Shown here: positions 41,769 through 50,709 of the stretch, piece after piece | Position numbering within the stretch: the stretch's first letter is position 1 | Layout: each line of letters starts with the position of its first letter | From: UBA5078 sp040384465 | GTDB lineage: Bacteria; Pseudomonadota; Gammaproteobacteria; Pseudomonadales; Pseudohongiellaceae | NCBI GenBank assembly: GCA_040384465.1 | Contig: JAZKJF010000003.1 | Coordinates: 310,001 to 374,000, forward strand | DNA length: 64,000 nt | Reading direction: 5' to 3' | Program-made: the position numbers and the translations under genes | The notes under the pieces: generated by a model | What the model saw: only the letters and a program-made list of their open reading frames with translations | What the model was told of the DNA's origin: nothing | The model's database searches: none

Positions 41769-41803
41769 CTTACAAATCCAAGGTTATAACTTGTATTTGT
41801 AAG
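41769..41803. promoter_or_regulatory. Near-perfect palindrome touching the DUF4143 start codon
   Basis: Outer arms CTTACAAAT (41769-41777) and ATTTGTAAG (41795-41803) are perfect; inner CAAG and CTTG also pair. On the minus strand a TATAAC -10-like element lies at the centre, so the transcript may start within the palindrome and be nearly leaderless. Confidence 0.6.
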
Positions 41804-41808
41804 AATAC

Positions 41809-41834
41809 GCTCCGGTGCCCGATTCGGCAAGAGC
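41809..41834 (+). repeat. Direct repeat left of the GH105-like gene
   Basis: Bases 41809-41834 match 43501-43526 at 24 of 26 positions (core GATTCGGCAAGAGC); weaker similarity (GTATTTGT) extends about 18 bases upstream of both copies. Confidence 0.7.
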
Positions 41835-41930
41835 CTCTACTTCCAGCCTTGTGTGGCAGATTGGGAATTAACTTGTCAGTACATAACGGCAACGCATATC
41901 CTGAATTTCCTGAACACAACCGGGTGATGT

Positions 41931-43448
41931 ATGAGAAATTGGCGCGTCCATTCACTTCTGGTTCTGGTGCTGTGTTTTCCGGCGTCGCTCGCAACCGCGC
42001 AAGCACTAGCGTGGGAAATTGGACTCAGTGCGCAGCGAACAGTGATCGAAGCGTATGGCGTCAGCGCTGGATTGCCGAATGCACGAACAGTGGTGTATCT
42101 GGGCGGATTGTCTGGAGCTTCACCCGTCGCCGCGCTGATCCGCACTCTGCATGAGGACTATGCGCAGTTATCAAGCGCAGAGCGCACGATCAACCTGATC
42201 GCAATCCCTGTCGCAAATCCAGACCCGGAGAGACTGCAATTCCCCCCGGCTGGTGAGGCATATGGCGAAAATCCGGTTTCTCACGCGCTGTGGCGCTGGC
42301 TGGCAGTACACGCCCCGGACCTTGTCATCATTGTTGGCTCTGATACCGCAGGGCTGGGTGATGCATTGCAGCGCGAGAAAGTGGCGGGGGTCGGTTCGAT
42401 TCCAGTCCAGGTGTTGCCGGAAGCAGAGGTATCTCTCGCACAATTGCTACAGATGCCTCCCGTGGTGGAATCCGCTGCTCGACAGGAACTCACCCGGCGC
42501 ATACAGCGTTCACCGCAACAGCTGGCTGAGCAGTTGGCGCAGGTATATGGTCATGAGTTTTCCACACCCGTTTACGTCCCCGGCATGAGTCTGATCGGTC
42601 GTATGAAACTAGGGGAAATCAAAGCCGTTGAAGCCCTGCTCCAGCCCTATTTGTCAGGCGCTGAAATCGCGGTCGACAATCCTTCGGTGATGGCTGGACA
42701 GCTCGTATTTGCAGAATACGCGGAGCGTACTGGCGACACCGCAGCATTACAAATCGCCGTGCGTGCAGCAGGCCTCGCGTTTGATGAGCAGGGCAATATG
42801 CTGGAAGCAGCACCCTTTCACAGCGAGATGAGTGATTCGGTGTTCATGGCGCCGCCACTTCTGGTGAAGGCAGGCAAACTGAGCGGCGAGACAAGATTCT
42901 TCGATATGGCAGCTCGCCATATCGCCTTCATGCAGGAAATGCTGCTACGCGAGGACGGTTTGTATCGGCATTCACCGCTCGCCGATGTGGCCTGGAGCAG
43001 GGGTAACGCCTTTCCTGCTCTCGGCCTGGCACTGAGTCTCAGCGATATTCCTTTATCACATCCAGCCTACGGCGCTGTGCTTGAGTCCTATCTGCAGCTG
43101 TTGGCCGCTCTGCTCCCCTATCAGGATGCAGATGGAATGTGGCGTGAAGTGATCGATCACCCCGGGGCGTTTGCAGAGATCACCAGTACAGCGATGATTG
43201 GCATCGCTATCAAGCGCGGAATCGATCGTGGTTGGTTGGAGCAATCGCTTTATGCACCGGTTCTGGAAAAAGCCTGGCAGGGAGTGCTCGCGAGGACGAG
43301 TCTCGACAGCGAGTTTGTAGACGCCTGCACGAGTACCGGCAAGTTAGACTCTCTGGAAGCCTATCTGGACAGGCCTGCAATTCTCGGTCGCGACGACCGT
43401 GCTGGAGGCATGGTCATGAATTTTGCGAATGAGATGGTCGGCAATTAG
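41931..43448 (+). CDS. Exported GH88/GH105-like hydrolase with peptidase-like N-terminal part
   Basis: A 505-residue protein with a signal peptide (VHSLLVLVLCFPASLATAQA). Residues ~30-190 resemble the M14/succinylglutamate-desuccinylase-like fold (VVYLGGLSGASPVAALIRTL, NLIAIPVANPDPERLQFPP, ENPVSHALWRWL) but no complete zinc site is evident. Residues ~210-500 look like an (alpha/alpha)6 unsaturated-uronyl hydrolase: MKLGEIKAVEALLQPYLSG, SVFMAPPLLVKAG, LADVAWSRGNAFPALGLALS and ITSTAMIGIAIKRGIDRGW. It may degrade polyuronate fragments. Flanked by 26-base direct repeats. Confidence 0.75.
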   Translation: MRNWRVHSLLVLVLCFPASLATAQALAWEIGLSAQRTVIEAYGVSAGLPNARTVVYLGGLSGASPVAALIRTLHEDYAQLSSAERTINLIAIPVANPDPERLQFPPAGEAYGENPVSHALWRWLAVHAPDLVIIVGSDTAGLGDALQREKVAGVGSIPVQVLPEAEVSLAQLLQMPPVVESAARQELTRRIQRSPQQLAEQLAQVYGHEFSTPVYVPGMSLIGRMKLGEIKAVEALLQPYLSGAEIAVDNPSVMAGQLVFAEYAERTGDTAALQIAVRAAGLAFDEQGNMLEAAPFHSEMSDSVFMAPPLLVKAGKLSGETRFFDMAARHIAFMQEMLLREDGLYRHSPLADVAWSRGNAFPALGLALSLSDIPLSHPAYGAVLESYLQLLAALLPYQDADGMWREVIDHPGAFAEITSTAMIGIAIKRGIDRGWLEQSLYAPVLEKAWQGVLARTSLDSEFVDACTSTGKLDSLEAYLDRPAILGRDDRAGGMVMNFANEMVGN

Positions 43449-43500
43449 CCCTCAGATACGATTAGCCCCCGCATTTAATAAGGTATTTGTTGATTTGCAC

Positions 43501-43526
43501 GCTCCAGTGCCAGATTCGGCAAGAGC
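43501..43526 (+). repeat. Direct repeat right of the GH105-like gene
   Basis: Partner of 41809-41834 with two differences. The pair encloses 1.7 kb containing a single gene. Confidence 0.7.
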
Positions 43527-43546
43527 ACCGACTTATGCAGCCGAAA

Positions 43547-44575
43547 TCACATCAACCAACGCCTTTTCATCAACAGGTATGAAAAACCAAACAGCAATGA
43601 CCCCAGCAAAATCAGGTAGGCCCAATCAAAGGTCATGTCGGCCAGGCTAGCGTTTTCCAGCAATATGGACTGAAGAGGTTTGAACAATTGATACGATGGC
43701 AGCAATGGCGCGACAGCGTTTAACTGTTGTGAAACATCTGCCATCGCAGAAGGGAGCAGGCTCGGCAAATAAAAGATAACCCCCAGCGTTCGAGCGCTGG
43801 CCTGATTGCGGCAAAGAAAACCCAGAAAAACGCCAAAGGCGCTGAAGCAAAAACTCCCTGCGAGGAGTATCGCGAAATAATCGAAAAAGTGTACGGGACC
43901 GAATTTTCCAAGCAGGTGAAGGAACAGCACCGCAGTCAGGATCAGCACCATTCCCAACAGCAATTTGGCCAGCAACCACTGCACCTCGGTGATAGGCGTC
44001 TGCAGCAACCCGAGCAGAAGTTTCTTTTCTTTTTCTTCGGCCACTTGCGCTGGCAGAATAATAAATCCGATGAGCAGGACCAGCATCAACACCCATGTGG
44101 GCAAGGTCTCTCTCTGAATGCCACCCTCGTGCAATGAATTGATGCCGGTGATCCAGTCCGGCCCCCTGCCTTCCGCCGCTTTCTGCAACGCAGAAAAAGT
44201 CTGCATGATCGCGAGAGTGTTAATGGAATCTTTCTTCAAAACAGTCAACGCAAGGCTTTCGCTGGTTACTCCATTGCTGGTCAATACGCCGTCTATCTTG
44301 CGCTCCTTCAACAAACGAATTCCCTCTTCCGAGTCCTCGATCCAGGTTATCTCAACAAGGGTTTCGGCGGCTCCGATACTCTCGGTAATTACGGGATTAA
44401 AAGCTTCCTGCCGAACCAGACCGATGTTGATTTTCGTTGCTTCAACGCCAGTCTGGTCTACCAGATTCAGAGTCACAAATACAAACAGGGGGATGAACAG
44501 AATCAGAAGGAATGTTTTGTTCTTGAAGGCGATGGCCAGATCGTTGCATGTAAGAATGAAGACGTTTGTCATCAT
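43547..44575 (-). CDS. ABC-2 type transporter permease
   Basis: A 342-residue membrane protein of the NatB/ABC-2 type: one N-terminal helix (KTFLLILFIPLFVFVTLNLV), a ~140-residue extracytoplasmic loop, then about five helices including LMLVLLIGFIILPAQVAEEKEKK, a typical ABC-2 motif, and a final helix. ATG 44575 overlaps the ATPase stop (ATGA). With the ATPase and the 18-residue peptide it forms a three-gene leftward operon, probably exporting a peptide, drug or lipid. Confidence 0.88.
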   Translation of the reverse strand: MMTNVFILTCNDLAIAFKNKTFLLILFIPLFVFVTLNLVDQTGVEATKINIGLVRQEAFNPVITESIGAAETLVEITWIEDSEEGIRLLKERKIDGVLTSNGVTSESLALTVLKKDSINTLAIMQTFSALQKAAEGRGPDWITGINSLHEGGIQRETLPTWVLMLVLLIGFIILPAQVAEEKEKKLLLGLLQTPITEVQWLLAKLLLGMVLILTAVLFLHLLGKFGPVHFFDYFAILLAGSFCFSAFGVFLGFLCRNQASARTLGVIFYLPSLLPSAMADVSQQLNAVAPLLPSYQLFKPLQSILLENASLADMTFDWAYLILLGSLLFGFSYLLMKRRWLM

Positions 44576-45255
44576 AATGCGTACAGCTTTTCATGAATCT
44601 CGGATTGGAAATACTCTTGGGGCGCTCCGTCGAAGACGAGCTTGCTTTCGTGCAACACCATAATCCGGGTTGCAAGGTTTTTTATTTCTTCAGGCCGGTG
44701 AGAAGTAAAAATAATGGTTTTTCCAACAGCATGCATCGCCGTTAAGAGCCGGTAGATTTCTCTTGTCATTTCGAAGTCCAGCCCCGATGTGGGCTCATCC
44801 AGAATGAGCAGCGGAGGATCTGCCAAAAGTGCGCGTCCGATGTTCACCCGCTGCTTCAATCCTTTTGATAGCGACTGCACCTTGCTACGTCGAAAGGGCA
44901 GCAGATTGAATTCGGCAAGAATATCTTCGACCCGCGACATGGGGGCGCGGGCGAGAGAGGCGAAGAGTTTGAGATTATATTCGACGGAAAAGAAGTCGAA
45001 GAGATTGGGGACCTCTGGAATGAAGCCCACTTTCCCGACGACAGCCTTCCTGTCTTTCATATCGACCCCGCCCAATAGGACGGAACCGCTGCCTGGAACA
45101 ATCCAATTTCCCAGCATTTTCAGGAGAGTGGATTTCCCAGCGCCATTATGACCGACGATAGCAATTAGCTCGCCTTTATCTACCGCAAAACTGGCCGAGG
45201 CAAGTCCTCGCTTTTGATCGTAAAGCTTCGCGAGATTCTTGACTTCGAGCTGCAT
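44572..45255 (-). CDS. ABC transporter ATP-binding protein
   Basis: A 227-residue ATPase of the NatA/CcmA type. Walker A GHNGAGKSTLLKMLG, Q-loop region VGFIPEVPNLFDFFSVEYNL, signature in VQSLSKGLKQRVNIGRALL (LSKG for LSGG), Walker B LLILDEPTSGLDF and H-loop FTSHRPEE. It energises the overlapping permease. Its start lies 20 bases after the stop of the 18-residue peptide gene. Confidence 0.93.
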   Translation of the reverse strand: MQLEVKNLAKLYDQKRGLASASFAVDKGELIAIVGHNGAGKSTLLKMLGNWIVPGSGSVLLGGVDMKDRKAVVGKVGFIPEVPNLFDFFSVEYNLKLFASLARAPMSRVEDILAEFNLLPFRRSKVQSLSKGLKQRVNIGRALLADPPLLILDEPTSGLDFEMTREIYRLLTAMHAVGKTIIFTSHRPEEIKNLATRIMVLHESKLVFDGAPQEYFQSEIHEKLYAL

Positions 45256-45275
45256 ACGTTATCTTTCAACCTTGA

Positions 45276-45332
45276 TTAAACCAGTTTGACAATAACTATT
45301 ACGAGAATGATGACAACCAATAGACCAATCAT
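45276..45332 (-). CDS. 18-residue hydrophobic peptide upstream of the ABC genes
   Basis: On the minus strand, AAGGAG stands six bases before ATG 45332, and the frame encodes MIGLLVVIILVIVIVKLV then TAA at 45276. It is a single short membrane helix with one Lys near the end, comparable in size and character with small accessory subunits such as KdpF. Its position 20 bases before the ATPase suggests a tiny subunit or regulator of the exporter. No other gene is seen in 45256-45578. Confidence 0.55.
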   Translation of the reverse strand: MIGLLVVIILVIVIVKLV

Positions 45333-45486
45333 ATTGAGCTCCTTCAGAGGTGAGAAAATGTGAAATAAGTCTTCCCGTTGGGACTCAACTTCGAAACTTA
45401 CAGTGAGAGCCAGCGTGCCCTTTTCGACATTCTTGGACAGTGCGGTAACGCACACTAGGTATACATAAAACGCTGACGCCCAAATG

Positions 45487-45514
45487 AAAAAGGGGCCCCC
45501 ACCGGGAGCCCCTT
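45487..45514 (-). terminator. Terminator of the TonB-dependent receptor gene
   Basis: On the minus strand AAGGGGC pairs with GCCCCTT, followed by TTTTTC, 65 bases past the receptor stop. Confidence 0.8.
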
Positions 45515-45578
45515 CTTTGTTACTACCACCACCAGCGTCAAAAAACTCGCTGATCAGGCGGCATGACTATCCGCTGAC

Positions 45579-48557
45579 TTAGAAGTCGTAAGTCAGACGC
45601 GCATAGATCGAACGACCCATCGGATCCTGCAACTCACCGATTACCCCTGCGAAGTCAGGAGTACGCTGAGCGGCGCGGTCGAACAGGTTACGCGAACCAA
45701 CGCTGACGCCCATTTCGCCACCGTACAGGCTGATGCCACGGTAGGTGTAGCCCAGGTCAAAGTCTGTCCAGGCCCTGACCTGACCACCAACGATGGTCGG
45801 ATTCGGGTTGGTATTGGCAAACTGCAGAATGGTCGGGATGTAGTTCGTGCCGTCCCAATCCACCGCACTCACGTAGTGGACAGTACCTGTCACGCTGTGG
45901 TTGCCCAGGGTCCAGCCCAGACGCAGGTTGGCCTTCCACTCAGGCACTGCCGGTGCAGTCGCTGTCAGCAGGTTGGTCTTGCCCAGACCTTCCTGGACGG
46001 CGGCAGCCGCGTTGTCCTGGAACTCGAAGGAATCCATCATCGTGGCCTGCAGGTTCAGGCGGAACGCACCCCAGTCACCCATATCGAAGCGGTAGTTGCT
46101 CTGCATGTCATAGGCCGTGACCTTCACGCTCTGGGCATTCACGTTGCCTGCAGAAGTGATCTGCAGCAGGTTGCCGAGGTCATCCGGGTCACGCAGAATT
46201 TCCGGGTTGGACAGACCACTGTTCAGCCAGGCCTGCAGCTGAGCACGTGTCGGCTGGTTGGCAGAGCCAACGCCTGAACCGGCGAAGCCTGACCACTTCT
46301 TGAAGGCTTCGAAGTCATTGTTCATGACCTGCTGGCCAGAGATGCCGACGATACGGTTGTCGAAGTCAGTCTCGTTCCAGGTCAGAGAGAAGTCGAAGTC
46401 ACCGAAGGCGAGGTCGAAGCCAAACTGTGTGGATGTGGAGTACTCGTTTTCCAGTGCCGGGTTGCCGCCGGAGCAGGCAGTGGTGAACGCGGAGAACGGA
46501 GAGAAGCGGTCAGACACAGTGGACAGACCACAGCTTATCGGGTCCAGCAGTTGTGTCAGTGACGGTGCAATGAACGCATCGCCAGTGGTGGCACGCAGTG
46601 TCAGCCATTCAGTAGTTGCCCAGGTGATGCCGAATTTCGGGTCAGTAGACTTCTGCTTGGTGCTGAAGCTTTCGTGACGCACGGCTGCTTCGATTTCGAC
46701 AGATTCCAGAACGGGGATGGCCAGCTCTACGAAGTAGGCATCCACTTCACGAGTACCAGTAGTCACAGTTTCCGGGAAGGGGCTGCCGATCCAGGTATCA
46801 CCGCGCTGTTCCGCAACGGAAGGTGTGTTGGTGTACTTGTCATTGCGCCACTGATAGCCCACGGCTGCACCGATCACGCCGCCTGGCAGTTCGAAGCCGC
46901 CGAGAGGGACTTCGCCGTTCAGGACGATGTCCACTGTGTCGAGCCAGAACTCATTGTACTCAGGAGTACGGGCCGCGATTGCGTTCATCACGTCCTTGGT
47001 GTTGTTGTTGGTCTCGTTCATCACGAAGAAAGGGTTGTAGCAGGCGTCGCGGTCACGCAGAACGTCACAGTTCAAGCCCTGCTTCATGGCAGAGATGCTG
47101 TAGTTCTGGTTGGACATCAGACGCAGGTGCTTCTCGCTGCGGGAGTACGCAGCCATGCCTTCCCAGCCTTCAATGAAGGGCACTGCGAAGTCGGCCTGCA
47201 GCATCAGGCGGCTGTTGTGGTCGGAGCTGCCGGACTTGTTGTCGCCGTCAGACGTGTGACCGTCTGATGTTGTGTGCGTCTTGTTGATAGGACGCAGTGA
47301 ACGGGCACGGACGTCTTCGCGCAGGAGCACGCCGTTTGGCGTAATGCCGGACACGATGTAGTCCATGCGGCCGTCACGGTTCAGGTCGGTGGTGCCACGA
47401 TCCGGGATGCCGTCGCCGTTGGCGTCAACGCCGTACAGCTGCTGACCAGACGCGTTGCGGGCCAGGAAGGGGTTGCCTGGCTGCTCGCCACGGATAGCTG
47501 GCAGTTCGCCAATTCGGGAGTTGCCTGGGTTGGACGTGGACGTGTAGGAAGTCTCTGCCAGACGTGACGTGAAGTACTGTGCACGCACGCTCAGGTCTTC
47601 GCTGAGTTCCCAGGTGGCATTGGCAAACACGGAAGCCGTGGATGTAGGTTCACGGTAGCTGCGGGTATCGCCGTAGTCGAACCAGCAGTTGTTGCCAACG
47701 CGCATGCCCAAGGGGTTGTTCTTGGCACCGGCAACATAACCATCACGCTCGGCGGCCGGAGCGCAGTTCGGATCGGCTGCAGGAGTGAACGCACCCGTGT
47801 ACTGACCTGCGGCGTTACGCACCGGCACGGAGTAGTTGCCCGGCGCCAGTGAGGAGTAGTTCATGCCGGCCTGTGCCAGGTAGGGACGCTCGTCCCAGCC
47901 CAGACGGCTGTTGGTCTTGTACTGACCGGCTACGATCACGTCGAGGCCGCCGATGTCGCCGCCCCACATGGCCTGGGCTGACTCTTCGTCGTAATCGCCT
48001 TCGCCGTCGCGCTCGCCGTAGACTTCTACCTTGCCACCGTCATAAGACGTGTAAGGCACGAAGTTGACCACACCAGCCACTGCTTCGTTGCCGTACAGAG
48101 CGGCTGCGCCGTCTGCCACGATGTCGATGCGCTGGATCGCAATGGTCGGCACCATCATCTGAACGTTCTCGTCAGCGACGCGCTTGCCGTCAACCAGAGT
48201 CAGTGTGGAACGGGCGCCCAGACCGCGAAGGTCGATGGTCTGGCTGCGTGAAGAAGTACCCTGAATGGTGTTCGTGGTGGAAGAAGACGGGCCACCAACA
48301 AATGACATGTTCTGGATGACTTCACCGAGGTTCATGGTACCTGTGTCGGCAAGATCGTCGGCGTTGAGCTGGGTGGTCTGAGAGGCAGCGGCAAAGCCTT
48401 CGGAACGGCGGATATAGGAACCGGTCACAACGACTTCTTCCACTTCCGGATCGGCCTGCGCCGGGGCTTGGGCAAAGCTCTGATTAGCCAGAGGAAGCAG
48501 TGAGAGAGAAATTGCAGTGCACAATAGCCTGCGTTTGTGGGGAACGTGGAATCGCAT
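45579..48557 (-). CDS. TonB-dependent outer-membrane receptor
   Basis: A 992-residue receptor with a signal peptide (LLCTAISLSLLPLANQSFAQ), a TonB box-like VEEVVVTGSYIRR (about 39-51), a plug with IDLRGLGARSTLTLVDGKR and DGAAALYGNEAVAGVVNFV, and a 22-strand barrel ending in YARLTYDF with terminal Phe. An extracellular-loop segment has two calcium-loop-like motifs, DANGDGIPD (378-386) and DLNRDGRMD (391-399), coded by 47361-47426. The sequence resembles large receptors of marine gammaproteobacteria for siderophores, peptides or glycans; ligand unknown. It is monocistronic with its own terminator. Confidence 0.93.
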   Translation of the reverse strand: MRFHVPHKRRLLCTAISLSLLPLANQSFAQAPAQADPEVEEVVVTGSYIRRSEGFAAASQTTQLNADDLADTGTMNLGEVIQNMSFVGGPSSSTTNTIQGTSSRSQTIDLRGLGARSTLTLVDGKRVADENVQMMVPTIAIQRIDIVADGAAALYGNEAVAGVVNFVPYTSYDGGKVEVYGERDGEGDYDEESAQAMWGGDIGGLDVIVAGQYKTNSRLGWDERPYLAQAGMNYSSLAPGNYSVPVRNAAGQYTGAFTPAADPNCAPAAERDGYVAGAKNNPLGMRVGNNCWFDYGDTRSYREPTSTASVFANATWELSEDLSVRAQYFTSRLAETSYTSTSNPGNSRIGELPAIRGEQPGNPFLARNASGQQLYGVDANGDGIPDRGTTDLNRDGRMDYIVSGITPNGVLLREDVRARSLRPINKTHTTSDGHTSDGDNKSGSSDHNSRLMLQADFAVPFIEGWEGMAAYSRSEKHLRLMSNQNYSISAMKQGLNCDVLRDRDACYNPFFVMNETNNNTKDVMNAIAARTPEYNEFWLDTVDIVLNGEVPLGGFELPGGVIGAAVGYQWRNDKYTNTPSVAEQRGDTWIGSPFPETVTTGTREVDAYFVELAIPVLESVEIEAAVRHESFSTKQKSTDPKFGITWATTEWLTLRATTGDAFIAPSLTQLLDPISCGLSTVSDRFSPFSAFTTACSGGNPALENEYSTSTQFGFDLAFGDFDFSLTWNETDFDNRIVGISGQQVMNNDFEAFKKWSGFAGSGVGSANQPTRAQLQAWLNSGLSNPEILRDPDDLGNLLQITSAGNVNAQSVKVTAYDMQSNYRFDMGDWGAFRLNLQATMMDSFEFQDNAAAAVQEGLGKTNLLTATAPAVPEWKANLRLGWTLGNHSVTGTVHYVSAVDWDGTNYIPTILQFANTNPNPTIVGGQVRAWTDFDLGYTYRGISLYGGEMGVSVGSRNLFDRAAQRTPDFAGVIGELQDPMGRSIYARLTYDF

Positions 48558-48775
48558 ACATCACTCCTGAGTTGTTTTTGTTGTCTGAAGCGTACCGAGG
48601 CAATACAGAAGTATTCAACTACGTATCGCGTATGGAACGAACGGATGTTCGCTCACCATCAACAAATTTGCAACAGCTTGTAACACTTGCATAGAAATTC
48701 CAATAATTCAGCCGCCCTGCAATGTGGAATCTGGACGCAGCAGTATTGATCTATAAAGAAAACAATAAGTTGGCA

Positions 48776-49255
48776 TTATTGGGTCAGCTCGTTGAGGCGT
48801 CCTCGCAACATCTGCAGTATTTGACCGAGTTCCCGGAAGTACTCATTACTTTCCGCCGTCGCGTTCAAAATGGTGGTCAGCTGCTCAAATTCAGGCTGCA
48901 GCTCCTGGATCAAGGCCTCATTGCTCATCAGTTCATCAGAGCCCACTCTGTAATCATTGGCATTTTCACCACGCCGTCTGGTGACAAATGTGGGTTCACA
49001 ACCCACTTGGGGAATGTTCGATCCCGTGGGGGTGAACTTCTGACAAACGATGTCAAAGTCATCATTTTCATTGAGTTTGTTGAACACCCCGTAATACTCC
49101 GTCTGGATTTTTTCAATCTCTGCGCGCAGTTGTGGCACGGTCAGATCGTCTATGACGATCTGTTCCTGTTCCGCACCATTCACCATCGACGAGGCGCAAA
49201 GCACCGTCAATCCAATCGCAACAAGCCTTTCAAGAACTACTCTTCTCATTTTCAT
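48776..49255 (-). CDS. Exported helical protein of unknown function
   Basis: A 159-residue protein with a signal peptide (LVAIGLTVLCASSMVNGAE). The mature part begins with IDDLTVPQLRAEIEKIQTEYY and ends with long charged helices; two cysteines (IVCQKF and VGCEPTF) could form a disulfide. The start could be 49255 or the second ATG at 49249. It lies behind the divergent oxygenase-like gene. No family is recognised. Confidence 0.65.
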   Translation of the reverse strand: MKMRRVVLERLVAIGLTVLCASSMVNGAEQEQIVIDDLTVPQLRAEIEKIQTEYYGVFNKLNENDDFDIVCQKFTPTGSNIPQVGCEPTFVTRRRGENANDYRVGSDELMSNEALIQELQPEFEQLTTILNATAESNEYFRELGQILQMLRGRLNELTQ

Positions 49256-49424
49256 CTGTCTCGTTCTCCTTGCTGACCGAGGTCACAGCATAGCCCGCCA
49301 TTGTCATTTTTTTAGATCGCTCTGCCGCACCATGATGGCGCTGGACTAGCGGACAATTCAACTATATCTTCTGGCCATTCAGAAATGGCTCGCTCCAAGC
49401 TCAATCGACACAAGGTATCTTTTT

Positions 49425-50024
49425 TTGGAAATCATTCCTAAACCGCTATTTCCCAGCCTCGTCTGGACAACCCTTTTTGACGACCGCGCGAGTTTGAATA
49501 CCAGGTTGCTGGATGCTGCCAATCGCCTGCGCAGCAACGACCCCAGAGGCGTGGCTAATACCAATGTAAAGGGGTGGCAAAGCCGCAACAATCTGCAGGA
49601 TCTGCCGGAGTTCGCGGACATCAACCTGCGTATTCTGCAGGTGTGTCAGCGCATCGGCGAATCCCTGCACTTCAGGTCAAACCATACTTACCACCATCAG
49701 GCCTGGCTCAATATCAGCCCGCCAGGGGCCTCCAACAAGATCCACTTTCACGCCAACTGTCATTTCAGCGGGGTCTACTACGTCAGCCTGAAAGCGCCGG
49801 AATGCGGCAGCATTTTCTTTCGGGACCCGCGAATTGCCTCAAGGATGATGACTTATCCTGTCGACAAGCCCTCTGCCTTCACCGCCGACGAGATCGAGAT
49901 GAGCCCCGAGGCAGGGCGGATGTATGTGTTTCCTGGCTGGCTGGAACACGGGGTGGAGGAAAACAAGAGTGATCGGGACAGGGTGAGCATCAGCTTCAAT
50001 GTTCTGGCAACACCCAGCGGCTGA
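49425..50024 (+). CDS. TIGR02466-type putative 2OG-Fe(II) oxygenase
   Basis: About 199 residues, probably from TTG 49425, since no in-frame ATG lies upstream. The double-stranded beta-helix core shows WLNISPPGASNKIHFHANCH and SGVYYVSLKAP, then YVFPGWLEHGVEEN with the distal His and DRVSISFNV with the 2OG-binding Arg. The first metal motif reads HFHANCH, as in the TIGR02466 family where Asn replaces Asp. The substrate of these enzymes is unknown. Confidence 0.8.
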   Translation: MEIIPKPLFPSLVWTTLFDDRASLNTRLLDAANRLRSNDPRGVANTNVKGWQSRNNLQDLPEFADINLRILQVCQRIGESLHFRSNHTYHHQAWLNISPPGASNKIHFHANCHFSGVYYVSLKAPECGSIFFRDPRIASRMMTYPVDKPSAFTADEIEMSPEAGRMYVFPGWLEHGVEENKSDRDRVSISFNVLATPSG

Positions 50025-50049
50025 TTTTTTTGCAGCGCATCAACGTCGA

Positions 50050-50059
50050 NNNNNNNNNN
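50050..50059. other. Assembly gap (10 N) beside a hairpin
   Basis: Ten unknown bases. CAACGTCGA precedes the gap; after it CGACCACCTGCACA (50060-50073) and its inverted copy (50079-50092) form a 14-bp stem with a five-base loop, followed by ACGTTG. The real gap length is unknown; the hairpin probably stopped sequencing or assembly. It may serve as the terminator of one or both flanking genes. Confidence 0.95.
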
Positions 50060-50109
50060 CGACCACCTGCACACTCGATGTGCAGGTGGTCGACGTTGCC
50101 TTGGCAGCT

Positions 50110-50484
50110 CTAGAAAATCTTCTTGATTGGAATCGTCACCCCAACAGGGACGGCGCACACTCGGCCTGGAGACGGGGTGCAACTCAGCACGACGAAACTC
50201 CCCGTGGTCGTGGACGAGAAAGTTATCCTGACGTTGAAACTCCCTCCCTGCGTATAAATCGAATTCACTACCGCCACGTTGCTCGTAATACTTCCCTGCA
50301 GTGCCTCCCATTCCGCATCGCTGGCGTCAAGACTGGCCACAATGACGGCTGAGCCGTTCTGGTGGACGCTGTAGTAGTTGGTCGTGAGAGGCACATCCAT
50401 TGCCCAGACTCCAGTGTAAGTTGTCTGGGCCGCAGCCTGAGTGGCGGCCAGAGTGAACAACAGCGCGCAAAGTAGCTTTTTCAT
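50110..50484 (-). CDS. Small exported protein of unknown function
   Basis: A 124-residue protein with a clear signal peptide (LLCALLFTLAATQAAAQ). The mature part is beta-rich: YTGVWAMDVPLTTNYYSVHQ then GSAVIVASLD, and a C-terminal SFVVLSCTPSPGRVCAVPV with a likely disulfide. It looks like a lipocalin-like or beta-sandwich secreted domain, but no family is recognised. Confidence 0.65.
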   Translation of the reverse strand: MKKLLCALLFTLAATQAAAQTTYTGVWAMDVPLTTNYYSVHQNGSAVIVASLDASDAEWEALQGSITSNVAVVNSIYTQGGSFNVRITFSSTTTGSFVVLSCTPSPGRVCAVPVGVTIPIKKIF

Positions 50485-50709
50485 AAATTCTCCATGCTCT
50501 GATTGGGGTTTCAGTTCACTTGAAAAATATCAGCTGCATATTTTTTTAACAACCAATAATTAGGGATGGCATGTCGGTACAGCAAGGCGCCACAGTCAAC
50601 GCTCGAACTTGCAAGAGCAACAGTGACAACCAGCCCCTGCTCCTTTATCCTCGGCCAACACTCTTTCGAACAACGGTCGAACAACAATCAGAACAACAAC
50701 CAGGAGTAA

